A DNA stretch of 64,000 bases from Lepisosteus oculatus (GCF_040954835.1 NC_090706.1:31815148-31879147); one strand, 5' to 3'. Counted from the first letter of the stretch, positions 26,601 to 46,015 are shown. Notes: generated by a model from the letters alone, not told the origin. Program-made: numbers and translations.

Positions 26601-28352
26601 AAAGATTCAGTTTTAATGGATTTAACCAAATATTATATCTTACACATTACACACCAACACCAAATAAAATCACATAAAAGTGTAAACGTATCACAATCGA
26701 AGAGCAGCTCTGGCAAATTAAGAAAGCATCAACAACTTGAGCTTTTATATCAGGGGTTTACTTTACACCTGTTTTTCTTCACCGTGATTTTTTATATTGA
26801 AAACTCTCATAAGACAAAATAACTCCCTATGTTCTCCTTTGTCTAGTTCTATTTGTTTCCCTTTTTAAAATATGTGTATTTAGTGTTATGTTCTACTCTC
26901 ACTGAGCTGCATCTCTAAAACTACATATCCATACCCTTAATAATAATTTTTATGAGTTCAATGCATTTCTTAATTAAAAAGAAATTAAAGTCCGATTTTT
27001 ATTTTACTTATAATCTACATTGTAATGAATGAAGTGAAAACTTCAGTAGAATTGTGAAAAGTATTAAATCACTGTATTAAATAGCTTGTGAATTCCTATG
27101 TATGGTATTACATACAGTATATTAAGAGGCATTTAAACACAGCAAATGAGTACTGGAAATAATAGCTTTTGTTATTTATTACAGCATAGAAAATATTAGA
27201 AATGTTAAATTAACTTTCATGAGACCATTTAAACATACCACAGAGCAGAACTTTAATTTCCATAACTTTAGTAGTATAGGCATAATATACACTAAAATGG
27301 CATTTCCATTTTTTCAGTTTTAGTACAAAAGATACCATCTTCTTAATGTTATATTTTTGTAAGATGAAAATGTAAATCCACTGTTAGAAACAGGAACTAT
27401 TGATGAATAAAGTAGGGATATGATATGAATATTATCTACGTTATAATGTAAACATAAATCTCGTGTATCTCATAGGTGAGATTGTTAGGAAGGCATTCCA
27501 TAATCATTAAGCAAAGGATTGATTGTGTTCTCCCTATTGTAAATCAGGGCTTTCTGGACTTGGTTCTGTAACACCAGCACCTGTAGGGTTCTGTTCCTGC
27601 AGAGCTCTCAGCTACATAATCAAACCCGTATCTGAATGACAAACATTATTTATTTGAAAAATTATTTTCAGTTCAAGATTCCTGTTAACTATTACATTTT
27701 TTACTGTATGTAGTTAAGAAAAACTTAGGTGAAAAGCTTGAAATCGTGTATTAGTTTGATTCTTTCGGAAAGAAAAGCAACAGGTACTGAGGACACTTGA
27801 AAACCTGTATTAAAAAGCCCTGTTGAGAAACAGCTCGAGAGAATCTTACCTCTTGTCACACTTCTCACCATGGAAGTGGCAGGAGATCAACATGTCTTCC
27901 AGCTGATGTCCTGCTTCAGCCTGCTGGTCCGGGTTCAATTTGGACAATAGAAAACCCAGCTGATTGCTGTCCTCGATGTAGGCTTTCTGGTTTTGTGATG
28001 AATTAGCATAGTCCGTATTCAGAAAGTATAGCCCACCTTTCAGGAAGCTAAACTTGGACAGCATGAGGGACTTGCGAACTTGGTTTAGGTTACAGAACGT
28101 CACAGCTGGGAACTTTAGTCTGGCGCTATTGACCAGAGTGACTTTCTCCTGGGAAGGATAGTGGAAGAAAGTATTTATGAGTTCACTGCATTGCCACAAC
28201 ATGCAACCCACCACTACCACCACAAAGATGATCCAGCAGTTCTTCTGATGGTTAGATCTGGAGCGCAAAATGGAGGAGACGCCATGGGCTGAAGTGTGAA
28301 TCAGAGTCTCCCTGCAAATTGACTGCAATGTTGCCTTCTTAGAAATCACCAT
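17635..28352 (-). CDS. DEG/ENaC-superfamily sodium channel subunit; 10 coding exons, 496 aa
   Basis: Predicted amiloride-type, trimer-forming plasma-membrane Na+ channel subunit. Coding exons (minus): 28352-27850, 26306-26176, 25016-24853, 23321-23217, 22784-22664, 21478-21406, 20034-19977, 19733-19669, 19128-19053, 17829-17635. All junctions are GT-AG and phase-consistent (1491 nt). Domains: short cytoplasmic N-terminus with the HG gating motif (23-24); TM1 about 40-57; FPAVTFCNLN (81-90), the post-TM1 signature; GNCYTF (179-184); an ENaC/ASIC-like palm region with AAGIRLIIH and PFPEDDG; ACKKTC and NCGCG (302-318); ECNCPLQC (358-365); SSSQWPS (375-381); NLVKVIINYQQLNY; TM2 about 443-468, with G-V-S at 449-451 where relatives carry G-A/S-S; then a basic tail. 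Start: ATG 28352; a GTG nine bases upstream is not used, because an in-frame TAG lies at 28367-28365. The exon count (10) resembles ASIC5, whereas some palm and WPS motifs look ENaC-like, so the subfamily is unresolved and no symbol is given. A possible AATAAA (minus, 17062-17057) lies about 570 bases after the stop. Confidence 0.9.
20310..20935 (+). mobile_element. LTR-like element (family D, copy 2) inside intron 6 of the channel gene
   Basis: GC-rich block beginning TGGCATGATCG, with CATCCCTCCTCTAGAGGGCG, TCTTGGATGGATCTCCTGG, CACCTGGATCACTG and CTGCACAGGGTTCTGAA. All have counterparts in order in the element at 49368-49900 (TGTCATGATTGGG, TCTTGGATGGATCACC, CACCGGATCACTGCC, CTGCATAGGGTCCTGAA). 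It is antisense to the host gene. Frames here code for nothing recognisable. The 3' end is uncertain. Confidence 0.65.
25230..25870 (+). mobile_element. LTR-like element with poly(A) signal, inside intron 2 of the channel gene
   Basis: A GC-richer block with CAGTCACCTGACC, an inverted GGTCAGGTGAC, and AATAAA at 25765-25770 followed by a GTTTGTACC/TGTCTTGTTTCTGTGTC tract, the layout of an LTR R-U5 region. No second copy in the window; classification is by architecture only. Antisense to the host gene. Confidence 0.4.
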
Positions 28353-30590
28353 CTTGGCCACAGTCTAGATTGCTATCACATCAACAGTCCACAGTGGTCA
28401 TTTCACACTGTTATGAAACTTTAGTTAACAGAACCTTTATCTCTTTTTAGTAGTGCATTCTACTGTATGGTCAACATATCAGAATATAAAAATAACTCCA
28501 ACTGCTGAATTTTCTGTCATTACTTGCTACAAGAAAGTCAACATTCTTCCAATCTTACTGTATGTGTGGGATGTTTTATAAGCAACCTATCCACATGACC
28601 CTTTGACTTTATATCTTACACAAGAGCATTCTATTGATTTCCTGTTTCTTCTAAATCTTATAGACTCATTAAGTCTAAAGCACCCTTAATTAGGCCCGGA
28701 GAGAGATGCATTGTATTTAAGTGACTTAAAAAATTGAATACAAAGATTGATTAAAAACACCTCTTAAATCACCTTAATGAGCTCAAGATGAAATAATTAT
28801 GTAGACATTTTCTGTAAAATCATCTTTTTGTGCCTATAACATATAGCATTTGGAAAGAAATAGAGAATTCCAAACCTTATTTTCTGTAGTTTAAAGAATT
28901 GAAGAATTCTGTAAGACTTAACAGCCAATGTAGCATAAGTAAGGTTAAAGTCCTTTCTTATGCTACACCTGTTTTTAAAAATGTTGCAGAATTATGTAGT
29001 TTCCAAATTTCGTTAACTGTTGTGTTTCATAATAGTTGTAGAATTTCATTTTCCACAAAATATTCTGGATTTAAAAGAAACCATGTATAAAAATAAGAAT
29101 ACCACATGCTCTGGTTTAACCAGAATTTTCAATTTCACAATAGCTATCTTGGAAAGGTCTTCTATTAATTAAAGAAATCCCTATATTTATCAATGTAGTT
29201 TTCAAATAACACAATGGTAGAGGAAATGTATTTTCATATAAATTTTTCTAGTATAGTAAGAGCCTCTTTCCCATGTTTCTCCCATATTGACTTGTTCACT
29301 GTACACTATGCAGTCCTTGGCTCATTAATTACAAGACACCAGAGTAATTATTTGAGCAGAACAAATGTTAATACACCACTCAAGTTTGGCTTTTAAGTCA
29401 TTAGAAAATGCAGTTGTGTTTCAGTAGTATCTAGCATTTTGCAATAATTGGCAAAGGAGCAAGTTGCAAAACTAGTACACATTTGCTATAGGCGGAACCT
29501 GCAACTTTGCAATTGTGAAAAGACATGAAAGGAAAACTTCCAGTTAGTGCATGCACACTGTAATAAGCATATGTAAGTGAGAAATAGAAATAATGTAAAA
29601 AGTGCTTATTGTGAAATAGGTTACTAATTTATACAAAATAAAAAGAGATATTTTAATTCAAATGTACTTCTGTAAAGCCAGTAATATACCACACACACAC
29701 ATAAAAGATTTAAGTTATCAAATAGGTAAAGTAATGCACATCAGAAGCAAAAAAGGCAGATTAGTGTACCTTCTATTTCTTATTTTATAGAGACTAAATA
29801 AATCTCAGAAAAAGAGAGTATATGCACATCATAAAACAGACACGTTTTTATGAAATTGCCTAGTTAAAACTAAATTAAAGCATTTTAGCTTTTACCTTAG
29901 TTTCACTGTTCACTGAATTACTGAGATGCCAACAGTCCTGGTGTAAGATTAGCTGCAATTTGTGCCTGAGGTCAGTATTTTCGTATTCACAAAGGTGATA
30001 TTGATTCATTGCAAACTATATCAAAAGAAAATTAAAACATTTTTACTTCTGCGTTAACATGCATTAATTGCTCAGTTGCTTTGTGCATTACTCAATTTAA
30101 TTCAAATTTAATTAGGTTTATTCACTTGCTTGAGTCCATGACCCTTTAGTTATATGAAATCTTTACAATTAAGATAATTGAGTACAGAAAAGAGGAGGAT
30201 AAAAGCAAGAACGTCCTGTCTAAAAAGTAACCTTTATAAAGATTATTTCACAAAAGCCAGCTCAGATAATATTACAGGAAAACAAATAACCACATACAGT
30301 ATCCTTTCACAGCCATAATTCCAGTAATTCTAGTGCAAATGAGCAACTGGTTTCTAACAGTCAAAAGTTACATTTATTGATAGCATTTAAACCCATTGTG
30401 AGTTAACTTCTACAGTTAATTAAAAGTAAAGCTGTAATAAGTTGGTCTCTTCTGGGTTTTTAAACATTTTGTACTGGAAGGTACTGGTCATCAGTATACA
30501 GTATACCAGCTGAAACTTTGTTGAGTACAGTATATTGACATTTCAGACGGCACAAGATGTAATGAGTTAAATTCAACTATATAGTACAGA
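28353..30590. other. 5' flank of the channel gene; no gene seen
   Basis: AT-rich intergenic DNA upstream of the channel start codon. The promoter and any 5' UTR exon must lie here or further up, but I found no signal strong enough to call. A short CA run lies near 29691-29700. Confidence 0.45.
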
Positions 30591-30599
30591 TTTATAACT

Positions 30600-30995
30600 G
30601 AAGATAGAGAATGAAGGAGGACTGTGAGACGCAGACACATAACTGAAACAAACATTCCTGGGTGTCAAAACATTGGCCTGAAAAGGTCAGAGGTCAGGTC
30701 AGAGAAGCAGGAAGATTATGAAATATGGACCTCCTTCCCACCTTAAGAAAAACAGCTTAAGATGAAATGTTGGTACACAAGTAATGTATATAAGCTACAG
30801 AGTATTTGTGTTTTATGGTAGCTATAATGCTTTTTAAGGCTTTTAGGTTTTGTGTTAGTTTATTGGGTATCTCTTCAAGCAAAGTTTGTGAAGTTTTTAG
30901 CCAGTTGAACTGCCACTATGACAACGCAAGCGAATAAAGCTAAAGATTTTCTGTATTCCTGTGTCATGAGAGTTATCTTCTCTACGAGACTTTTA
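30600..30995 (+). mobile_element. LTR-like element with poly(A) signal
   Basis: Contains AATAAA at 30933-30938 within CGCAAGCGAATAAAGC, followed by TTCTGTATTCCTGTG, preceded by a TATATAAG box-like motif near 30787-30794. Spacing suits a retroviral-type LTR (promoter, R, U5). Single copy in the window; ends not defined. Confidence 0.4.
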
Positions 30996-30999
30996 TAGT

Positions 31000-33359
31000 A
31001 CAAAACAAAACATAAAGATTAAATCTCTTCCTTGGTAAAAGACAGTTAGACCATTCTACTTCTAAATAATAAGAAACTTCACAGTTTCACATTCATTATT
31101 TGATCGCCTGTCCTCAGTGCACAGATTACAGATCACAAATCATGTCATGTGGATCTCTAAACTGTTAAAGAGAAAATGCAGTACTAGTTTTATACTTTGG
31201 GTTCAAGAATCAGCATCGATGAGTGCTTTTCAAATAAAGCACAATAAAGTAAAATGTACACAGTGACTTGCAAAACTTCCAATTTACATCAGAAAATAGG
31301 TAAAATTTCCAAAGATGCTCAGCTCTGTGTTCTGCAATTCAGAATGAGGCAACAAAACTTCCGGTGATGTGAAGCAGCACTATTACATTGTAAACAAGCA
31401 CGCTTGTGATTACACCTCTTTTAATCCAGCAGAAATATCGCTTTCGGTCAGAAGACGGTTTTATCCATAAAATACTAGTGGTAAACACTGGCATGCAGAT
31501 CATGTTGGAACATTCCTGCGGTGAAATGTCCACTGAACAACCTGTACTTATTTGCTCATACATCACATTAGCTATTACAGTGACTAATGAGTAGGAAGGG
31601 CCACCTCATGTTGCAATTCGTGGAAACTCAAATGCGAGTTTGCGACAGTATGGCGACTTACAGTACTTTCCCAAAGTTCATGATTTTGTGCTTAATTCAA
31701 AATTTATAAAATGTTTCTATTTATTTTGTTACCAAGATTTATTAACCAGTCTGAGAAATTGGGATTGCAGTTCCCCTTTAAAATCTAGTTGCCACAGATA
31801 TTGGACTTCATAAGACTCTGATTTGCTTGATAACAGGCAGCTATCTTGGTCTCCATGTTTATCTTGGAGACAAAATAGCAACCAACTGGAAAGTATGTTT
31901 ACAAGCACAGGAGTATTCTACAACACAATTGCCTCCATCATAATGTAATGGTTTTGAAAAACAAAAGATGTTCAAATTTATGTTTATTTTAGTATTCAAA
32001 GATGGTGGTCTCACTTTTTGTCATTGATGGCTTGTTGCCAGGATCTGTGTCACCTGTCCTGTTGCATTCCAGTATTGTGCAGTGTTGATGTAGTGCTGTA
32101 TGACAATCTCTGAAAACATCAGCAACACTTACATTATGTGATAATTAGAAATGTTTTGTTGAATTTATTGAACAGGCAGAAAATGCACAAATTCTGTAAT
32201 TTGACAAACTTTTACACACTTTTAAAATGTGATAAAATTCTAGTTCTAATGACCTTGCAGATCTTTATCACTATCACGTCTGCATTAAACAATCCTTGGT
32301 AAGACAGCAGTGAATCAAGTTGAGCTGGTTTCTCGGACAGACAGTAGATTTCCTAATGGTAAAAGTGATTGAAAACCAAATCTAAAAATATGAATATTTA
32401 ATTTCTATTTTTGAGGGGGCTATTTGATGGAGGTAGTGTAGAAAAATGAGAAAGTCTCTAGATTCTCAAAAAGCCATTAAAAAGTCAAGTGGAGGCTAAA
32501 CTCTTCATAGTTTAAAAGAAACTAATACAGCCTATATGCAATATCTGAGAGGCTCTTAAAATTCGCCTTAATAAAAAACATACCCATAATACAAGGTTCA
32601 GGTCCCTGCTACAGATACAGCTGTTTTACTTTCAGTGAGTTACAGTAGGTTACCCCAGTTACTCCAGTACACCCAGCTCTGTGAATAGGGAACAGATTTT
32701 TCTGTGCATAGATTCTACAATGAACAGACTTCCCATTTCATGGAGGGAATCTTGAGTTCTCTGTTTGCTTAATTCCACAAAAACACAGATAAGATCTGAT
32801 CCGATGGTCCCTTGTGATTCAAATGCTAAACTACGTACCCATTTGCTATTTTAATGTTCTGCCATTAACATAGATGACTGTACAACTGCTGTAATTGTGC
32901 AGTGCAAACTCTAAGCCTGTGGGTTAATAATAGAACCTCAGGGGAGATTATTAGAAAGAAGGCAGGGAAAAGTATGCGTTTCTGCAGTTAATTATTTATA
33001 AACAGATGCCATGGGGGGTGCTGCTGATTAAGAGTGGACTAAAATGCACCAGCTTTAGACATTTGTTTGAGAAACTATATTCGTGAGCCAACAGCCTAAA
33101 ATAGTGCACAATATTACCCTGACTGAGTCAGTTTTGCAAATATAGAAGTGATTTCAGACTCCACAAAAGGATCAAAGCCAAAAAAAGAGCAGAAACTGGT
33201 AAAAAAATGTTAAAAAGAGCATGTACAATATCCCAGGGTTCAACTGAAGTAACTACTCACATATGTACTGCATGGAGTTTTGTGATATGATTTGTGATAA
33301 TAATGATACCAAAAAGATAAAATATCCAGTATTTAATTTTGTAGTAAACTGGTGTAGTT
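31000..33359. other. Intergenic, no recognised gene
   Basis: Mostly AT-rich with no gene pattern. A less AT-rich patch at 31330-31660 is open in both directions (minus frame 31566-31339, plus frame 31406-31594) but matches nothing I know. Confidence 0.4.
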
Positions 33360-34105
33360 CTGTGTCACAGAGTGAAAAAATGGGTGTGAGGAGACAGGCA
33401 CGAGGGACTATATTGACATTAAGTTTGCATGGAATGGCCGGTGTCTCACTAACTGTTGATGTGTTTCTCTACCTGTCTTGTGAGCTTCTTCCCATCAAAG
33501 GTCATCCTTGCTCAGGCAATTGTTAATTACCACATAGTTCAGCTGTGACCTGCGGGACTGTGAAATATACCCAACTGTGTCCCACATTGAGAGGGGGGAC
33601 TCTACAACAGGGTAGAATAAACAATGCATTGTTACAACAGCTGCATACCGCCATTTCATCAATGAGCCCTAAGCAGTTAGCACTGCCCACATCCAAGACA
33701 ACAAAGGGACACTTTCACTCCCCCAAAGACGTCCTGAGCCCTGGTTAAGGGAGCTTCCCAAGTCCCAGGCAAAAGGGTTCAGTAGATGAAGGGTTCAGAA
33801 ATGAGTGGGACACAGAATGCAGTGTTGGACCCAGGAGAGGACTTGGACACCGGGGATTCCATAGAGAGCAGGTGAGGAAGGCTCTGGCATCATTTTTCTT
33901 CCCTCCTTCCCCACATTGGAGAAATCATGGTAGGCAAGGAGCATCAACGACCATGTTGTTAGGGACAGCCAGGACTTGAGAGGATAACGAGGACAACATA
34001 GAATTTCTTTTCTGCTCTGAAAGGAGGTATGCCAGGTCTGGGTTTTTAGAGAACTCACTGATGGACTGCCTCTTTGGGACATTAGATTTTAGTAACTGAA
34101 GTCCA
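33360..34105 (+). repeat. Dispersed repeat 'family F', copy 2 (unclassified, possibly an LTR)
   Basis: Longer relative of 8986-9510 with the same order of motifs: ATCAATGAGCCC, AGCAGTTAGCAC, GGACCCAGGAGAGGAC, CATAGAGAGCAG, AAAGGAGGTATGCCAGG and TTTGGGACATTAGATTTTAG. The upstream extension contains CTTCTTCCCATCAAAGG. No coding frame. Confidence 0.6.
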
Positions 34106-35693
34106 TAAGGTTATTGTGCTGGTCTGGAATGTGTGTCTCTTGGATATACTGTTTTATATCCATTCTATATGGATGTGTTTTGTGTTGGGTAGGCCATGAT
34201 AGATATTTTAACTGATAGGTAATAAAAAGGACAATTATGTAGGATGAGTATCTTGTCTGGTCTGCGGGTGCACTGGTGATTTTTGGAGATAAAAAGAATC
34301 TCTTGTGAGGAAAATGGATACTAATTCCTTTAAAATTGCTAGGCGACATAGTCAGCTACAAAGAAAATTTTTAAAAGCTACAATTATCCAGCATGAAGGG
34401 GTCACCATCCATGACATCTGTATTTCTTACAGCCAAGAAAGAACTAAATACACAATCCAACATAAAGATCTTATTTTTATTTATTGTTCTTTATGAAAGT
34501 CTGTCAGGCAAGAATGTTTTTCAATAATATCTAACATTCCTTTTTTCTTCTGTAGAATTCTGCACATCACACAAAGTATTGAGTTATTGTTTATAAAATG
34601 GGTATGATCTATTTTGAAGTATCTTCAGTGTAGTATTTTGTTCTTATTCCTCTAAACAGGTTAAGCATTATAATTAGAATGCTATTCAAAGCCTCTGGAT
34701 AATTCATAAAACATATTAACTAAAGCTATATTAGCACTAAACTGAAAGTTAATTACATGATTGCTTAAGGCCGACATCTCTGCTCTGAGGTTTCTCTTAT
34801 TATTTTACCTGCGTTAAACAAAAGATAAACAGTATAGTACTGGATGAGTGTGCAGACATGTTTATTAGTGGTTCATTGTTAATTTTCCATTATATTCTAA
34901 GATATTATTGAGAGAAAGAGTGCAAGCAAAATGTTGTTAATTTTTCTTATACTCCCCAGAAAAAAACTGTACAGTTAGACATATTGCACATGGTATTTTC
35001 TTCCACAATGCCATGGCAAAGTTAATTGAATATATTTGAGGGTATGTTTTGCTCTTAGATTAAAGAATAGAAGGTGCGAAAGCAGAAAAAGTCTTAACAC
35101 GTATCTGTGTCATTGAATTGTTACAGTTGTCAGATGCTGGAATTTAACACCTCAAAGTGCCAACACTTCAATGTTTTAAATGTTACAATACATCTTAATG
35201 TGCAAAGTGCAAATTTTTACAGAAGCTGACAAGCAGCTAAGAGCATGTATAACGTGCAAAACAGTGGATGCTCTGAAAGCTAAAAGAGCATTGCCTGGAC
35301 CATTTAATCAGAAATCTTTGCAATTGCTCATGGCCAGTACTGTTCTGCAGCATCTACTGTACATGAAAGAGGAATTTATGCATATTGAACCACAACCACA
35401 AGTTTCCATTAACTTTTGAGGTGTTTTTGTAAGCTCTATAGATATTATTTGTGCACTGACACCATGCTTATATAAAATACTGTGTTTTCATTTTACATGT
35501 ACTTTTCTTTTATAAAAATATAATATAGAATCTTTCTCAAATTTCATCAACCATACAGCTATTTTGAAGAAGAATTGCTTGGCTATAAAGGCTGCTGATC
35601 TGCAGTTATCCATGCTCCCTGTAGAGGCATCTAAAATACAAATATTCTTTTATCATGTATTTCTGTTCTTTTTCAACAACATATTCTTATGTA
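34106..35693. other. 3' flank of slc34a1; no gene seen
   Basis: AT-rich. No AATAAA on the minus strand occurs close to the slc34a1 stop; a variant ATTAAA lies near 35300. The plus-strand frame 35180-35419 has no known domain. Confidence 0.4.
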
Positions 35694-42807
<7,114 letters not shown>

Positions 42808-42826
42808 AACCCATTCAGAAAGAGAA
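42808..42826 (-). other. slc34a1: 5' UTR part of the slc34a1 start exon
   Basis: A pyrimidine-rich tract ending TTTTCTCTAG (minus strand) lies 19 bases before the ATG and makes a good splice acceptor. The gene therefore probably has at least one upstream non-coding exon, as mammalian SLC34A1 does. I could not locate that exon or the promoter. Confidence 0.4.
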
Positions 42827-43914
42827 CTAGAGAAAAATCCATTATATTGTTAGTACTCAAATCAAGATGCATTTCATGTCATCTGAATTCTGTGCATATT
42901 TCATTTAGAATTATTTATAATAATACAGTGATTGTAAGAGGCTCTAAGGAGAAACTTCTGGCTTTGATGTGAATTTTTAAGATTTCTCAGCTCTTTCAAC
43001 TTTCACAAGATTATCTACTATCAACCCTGACCAAGTTTCACACCTATCCTCTTTCAATGCAATGAATGTACAGTTAGTAATTGGACCTCTGTAGAAAAGA
43101 GTCACTTACTGGTGGTGGGAGTATTATATACAGTGTCATTCCCACCTGCATCTGGACACCATTAATTGGTCACTAATTAAGAGAGGTTAAGAAGAAATAG
43201 AGCAGAAACCACTTAACAAGCAAACTGAAGATATGTTGTATAACACAACAACAGCAGGGATCTTTTAAACTGCAGAAATAAGTTGAATAGGCCTAATCAA
43301 GCAAGATATTCATTTAAAGAGATCTGTTAACTCCAGGGACATCACGGGCACTTGGAATGAAAATATACAATGCTCCTTCTGGACCAGGACTGTGTACTGT
43401 ACCACTGTCCTGCAAGAGGAGAGAGCAGTTCCAGTCCTAAAATGCCTCTATTTGTTTTTTATTTTTATTCTTTGACTTTACTGAATTAATTTAATAGGAT
43501 GATATTGCATAGGAAGTGGAATCATCTGTGATTTCCAGGAATTTATCAAATGCTATTTGAAAGTTACCTCTTAAGCCTACAGGAAATCAACAATTGCGGA
43601 CTGGATTACATATTGTACCCCTGTTATAGAAATGCATGGTGAAGACAACAAGCTTGGGTTTAAAAAACAAAAACTTACTGACTTACTTATTTTTCCTATA
43701 AATCAACAGACTTACCAAATTAAATATTCCTTACCTGAGCTGAATGTTTGAAAAATGTAAGTAAACATGCTGGCGGTGTTTTGTTAAATACAGTACATTC
43801 AATACACTATCTCTGTGGGTTCTTTTCCATGTATTTCAATTTTTAAACGAGCTGCAGATCTGTCTATCTAAAAACTGTAAAGTGCAGAGAAGGTATCATC
43901 TGAGTAGAAAATAT

Positions 43915-44090
43915 TAACCAAATTAGACAAGCCTGGACAGTCTGGTGCTTATTTGTCCATGGCCGAGCTCTGCAGTCTGTGTTGTGATAGTTCCTCCCTG
44001 CCAGATGGAACACAAAGCCAACCAGAGACCAAGCAAACAGAGAAATAGCTGAAGGAGCTGACTGAATAGAAAATCCTGTACTTAACAAGC
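43915..44090 (-). pseudogene. Decayed partial duplicate of slc34a1 coding exon 3 and its 3' intron edge
   Basis: On the minus strand this segment reads FVFHLAGR, matching SSAFQLAGG at the end of the true exon (41737-41603). The nucleotide likeness continues past the true donor into intron: both copies share TGGCAGGG, AACTATCACA and, further on, GCCATGG. By eye about 29 of 36 bases agree in the core. The copy has lost the donor GT (GGAGGAAC instead of GGGGTAAC) and much of the upstream exon. It lies about 1.2 kb upstream of the slc34a1 start codon. Because intron is included, it arose by DNA duplication, not retroposition. No other exon copies were seen around it. Confidence 0.5.
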
Positions 44091-45854
44091 ACTAAGTAAA
44101 ATGGATTTCTTAGGTACCTGGTGCTCTTTTTATTATTTTACTTTGCAACTTGAAATTACTTCATTCAAATTATGAACCACACTTCCCAAAGCAATTATTG
44201 AAAATATAGTTTATAGCAGTTAGGTATTTGTTACATTATATAGATGTGTGTAGATCTTCCATTGTCTTCAGTTTAGTTCTCATTGTGTTGAACTAGGTTG
44301 GAGAAATCAAAAACTGTGGTAGTCATCTAACCTAGAACAAGAATTTCATTTGTGGACTAGTTTTGTTGTGCACACCTCAATTGCAGCTAAGAATTAATAT
44401 TAAGATGTTATTTGAACAGATTGAAAAAAGTGGATTTTCTCCTATTTTACTGATGTGTAGGTGACTTACAGTATATTGATTGTACTGTATATATTGATAG
44501 GTACAGTATACTGTATGTATTTAACTGCAGTGATACAAAGAAATAAGTACCATAACATAGAACACACACAACCAAACATATATTTAATTTTAATATTTAA
44601 ACACAAATATTTCATTTATTTTTTTCTACTATCAAAAACACAGTAATGATAAATGTTACTTAATTTTATTACATTATAATGTACCCCCAAAGAATTCATT
44701 GAATTTAGCATCTCAGCAAGAGAGCATTTGGATTGGAAACCAAGTGAATTTTCAGGTAAATTTCCCTAGGAAAGGTTAATCAAACCCATTAGTCTTTAAA
44801 TTATTAATATACAATCAAATTAAAATTAGTTAAAATTAGATAACTAATTAACAGCAGTTTTTTTAGCCTTTTTTCCTAATCCACCCAGAATAACAAGTGC
44901 TAAAATCTGATGTCCAATATAAGAATACTCGCAAAAATGATTTTATAACTTTTTAAGAACATTTTCATATACCTGTATTAATAAAAATATTAAACTTTGA
45001 TTTGTTATTAAACTCTATGTGAAATAGAAAAAAGGGAAAATAGTACAGAAAACTGAGATTAATTAATCAATCTTACCGTCTTCAAATATTAATTTCACTG
45101 TCGTTTTCCACACATGGTCCCTTGCACAATTAATTATGGGAAAGAGGCTGTGGATATTTTATACTCCTAGACTCGAGGTCTAAAGTCTAGGAGCATTATG
45201 CAGTATGTCTCACTAATTAACTAGCTCTCTTCATCAAATTCCAGGCTGTTAATTTATAATCAATGAACCTTTCCATAACAGGCAATACTGTCAGAAATGT
45301 TCAGAACTTGGAACGACTGCTCCTCATTTCTTCCTAATAACAAAGAACATTTAGAACATTACTGGTTGGTAGTAAAACAAAACTTTTTGTACTAGCTTCA
45401 TAAACTAATTTAGGCCAAACAATCTAATATTAATGCTTTAAGTACAGTAAAATACCTCATCATTTTAATGCTTTTGGTGTTTAAGCTTTATTTTGAACTG
45501 TGAAAAATGTAAGAAATCCTCAAATGTGGACTAATTTGCCATAGTTTATTTACATATAGTGATTGATTGTTTGACTGTTTTTTCTCTGAAGAATGTATTT
45601 TTAAAACACAAAAAAAGATTTTATAATTTTATTTACATTCAACAAACTGCGTGAGTCATGATCGAAAATAGGACACCACACATACACTCAAATGTACTGC
45701 AAGGATTCCAAGAATTTAATTCAAAGGCAAGTAAAACTGAATGTAGAGCACATCTTTGATAATAATAAAATAAAATAATATAATAATAAAATAGAATATA
45801 TTCAAATAAAATAAATTAAATTCAAATTTGAATATATTCAAATCATCCAGGTGG
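44091..45854. other. Intergenic, AT-rich; no gene seen
   Basis: Very AT-rich. Simple A/T-rich repeats (TAATAATAAAATA type) run from about 45760 to 45845. The slc34a1 promoter and leader exon may lie in this stretch but are not recognisable. Confidence 0.4.
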
Positions 45855-45947
45855 ATGCTGCACATTGGTGGTGGTGGAGGGGAGTCCCCATTACCTGTAA
45901 AGCGCTTTGAGTGGAGTGTCCAGAAAAGCGCTATATAAGTGTAAGCA

Positions 45948-46014
<67 letters not shown>
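45845..46014 (+). repeat. LINE/SINE tail followed by an (ATT)n microsatellite
   Basis: Contains GGTGGATGCTGCACATTGG, GTAAAGCGCTTTGAGTG and AAAGCGCTATATAAGTGTAA, a common fish retroposon tail, running directly into about 21 ATT units (roughly 45949-46013). The microsatellite is most simply read as the expanded 3' tail of the retroposon. Confidence 0.65.

Positions 46015-46015
<1 letters not shown>

Noticed and set aside
28353-28361. A GTG codon extending the channel ORF by three residues (read as a start at 28361)
   Set aside because: GTG is not a usual eukaryotic start; an in-frame TAG lies at 28367-28365, and the ATG at 28352 gives a normal short N-terminus.
45949-46014. A CRISPR-like or satellite array
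   Set aside because: It is a plain trinucleotide microsatellite with no spacers, in a eukaryotic genome.
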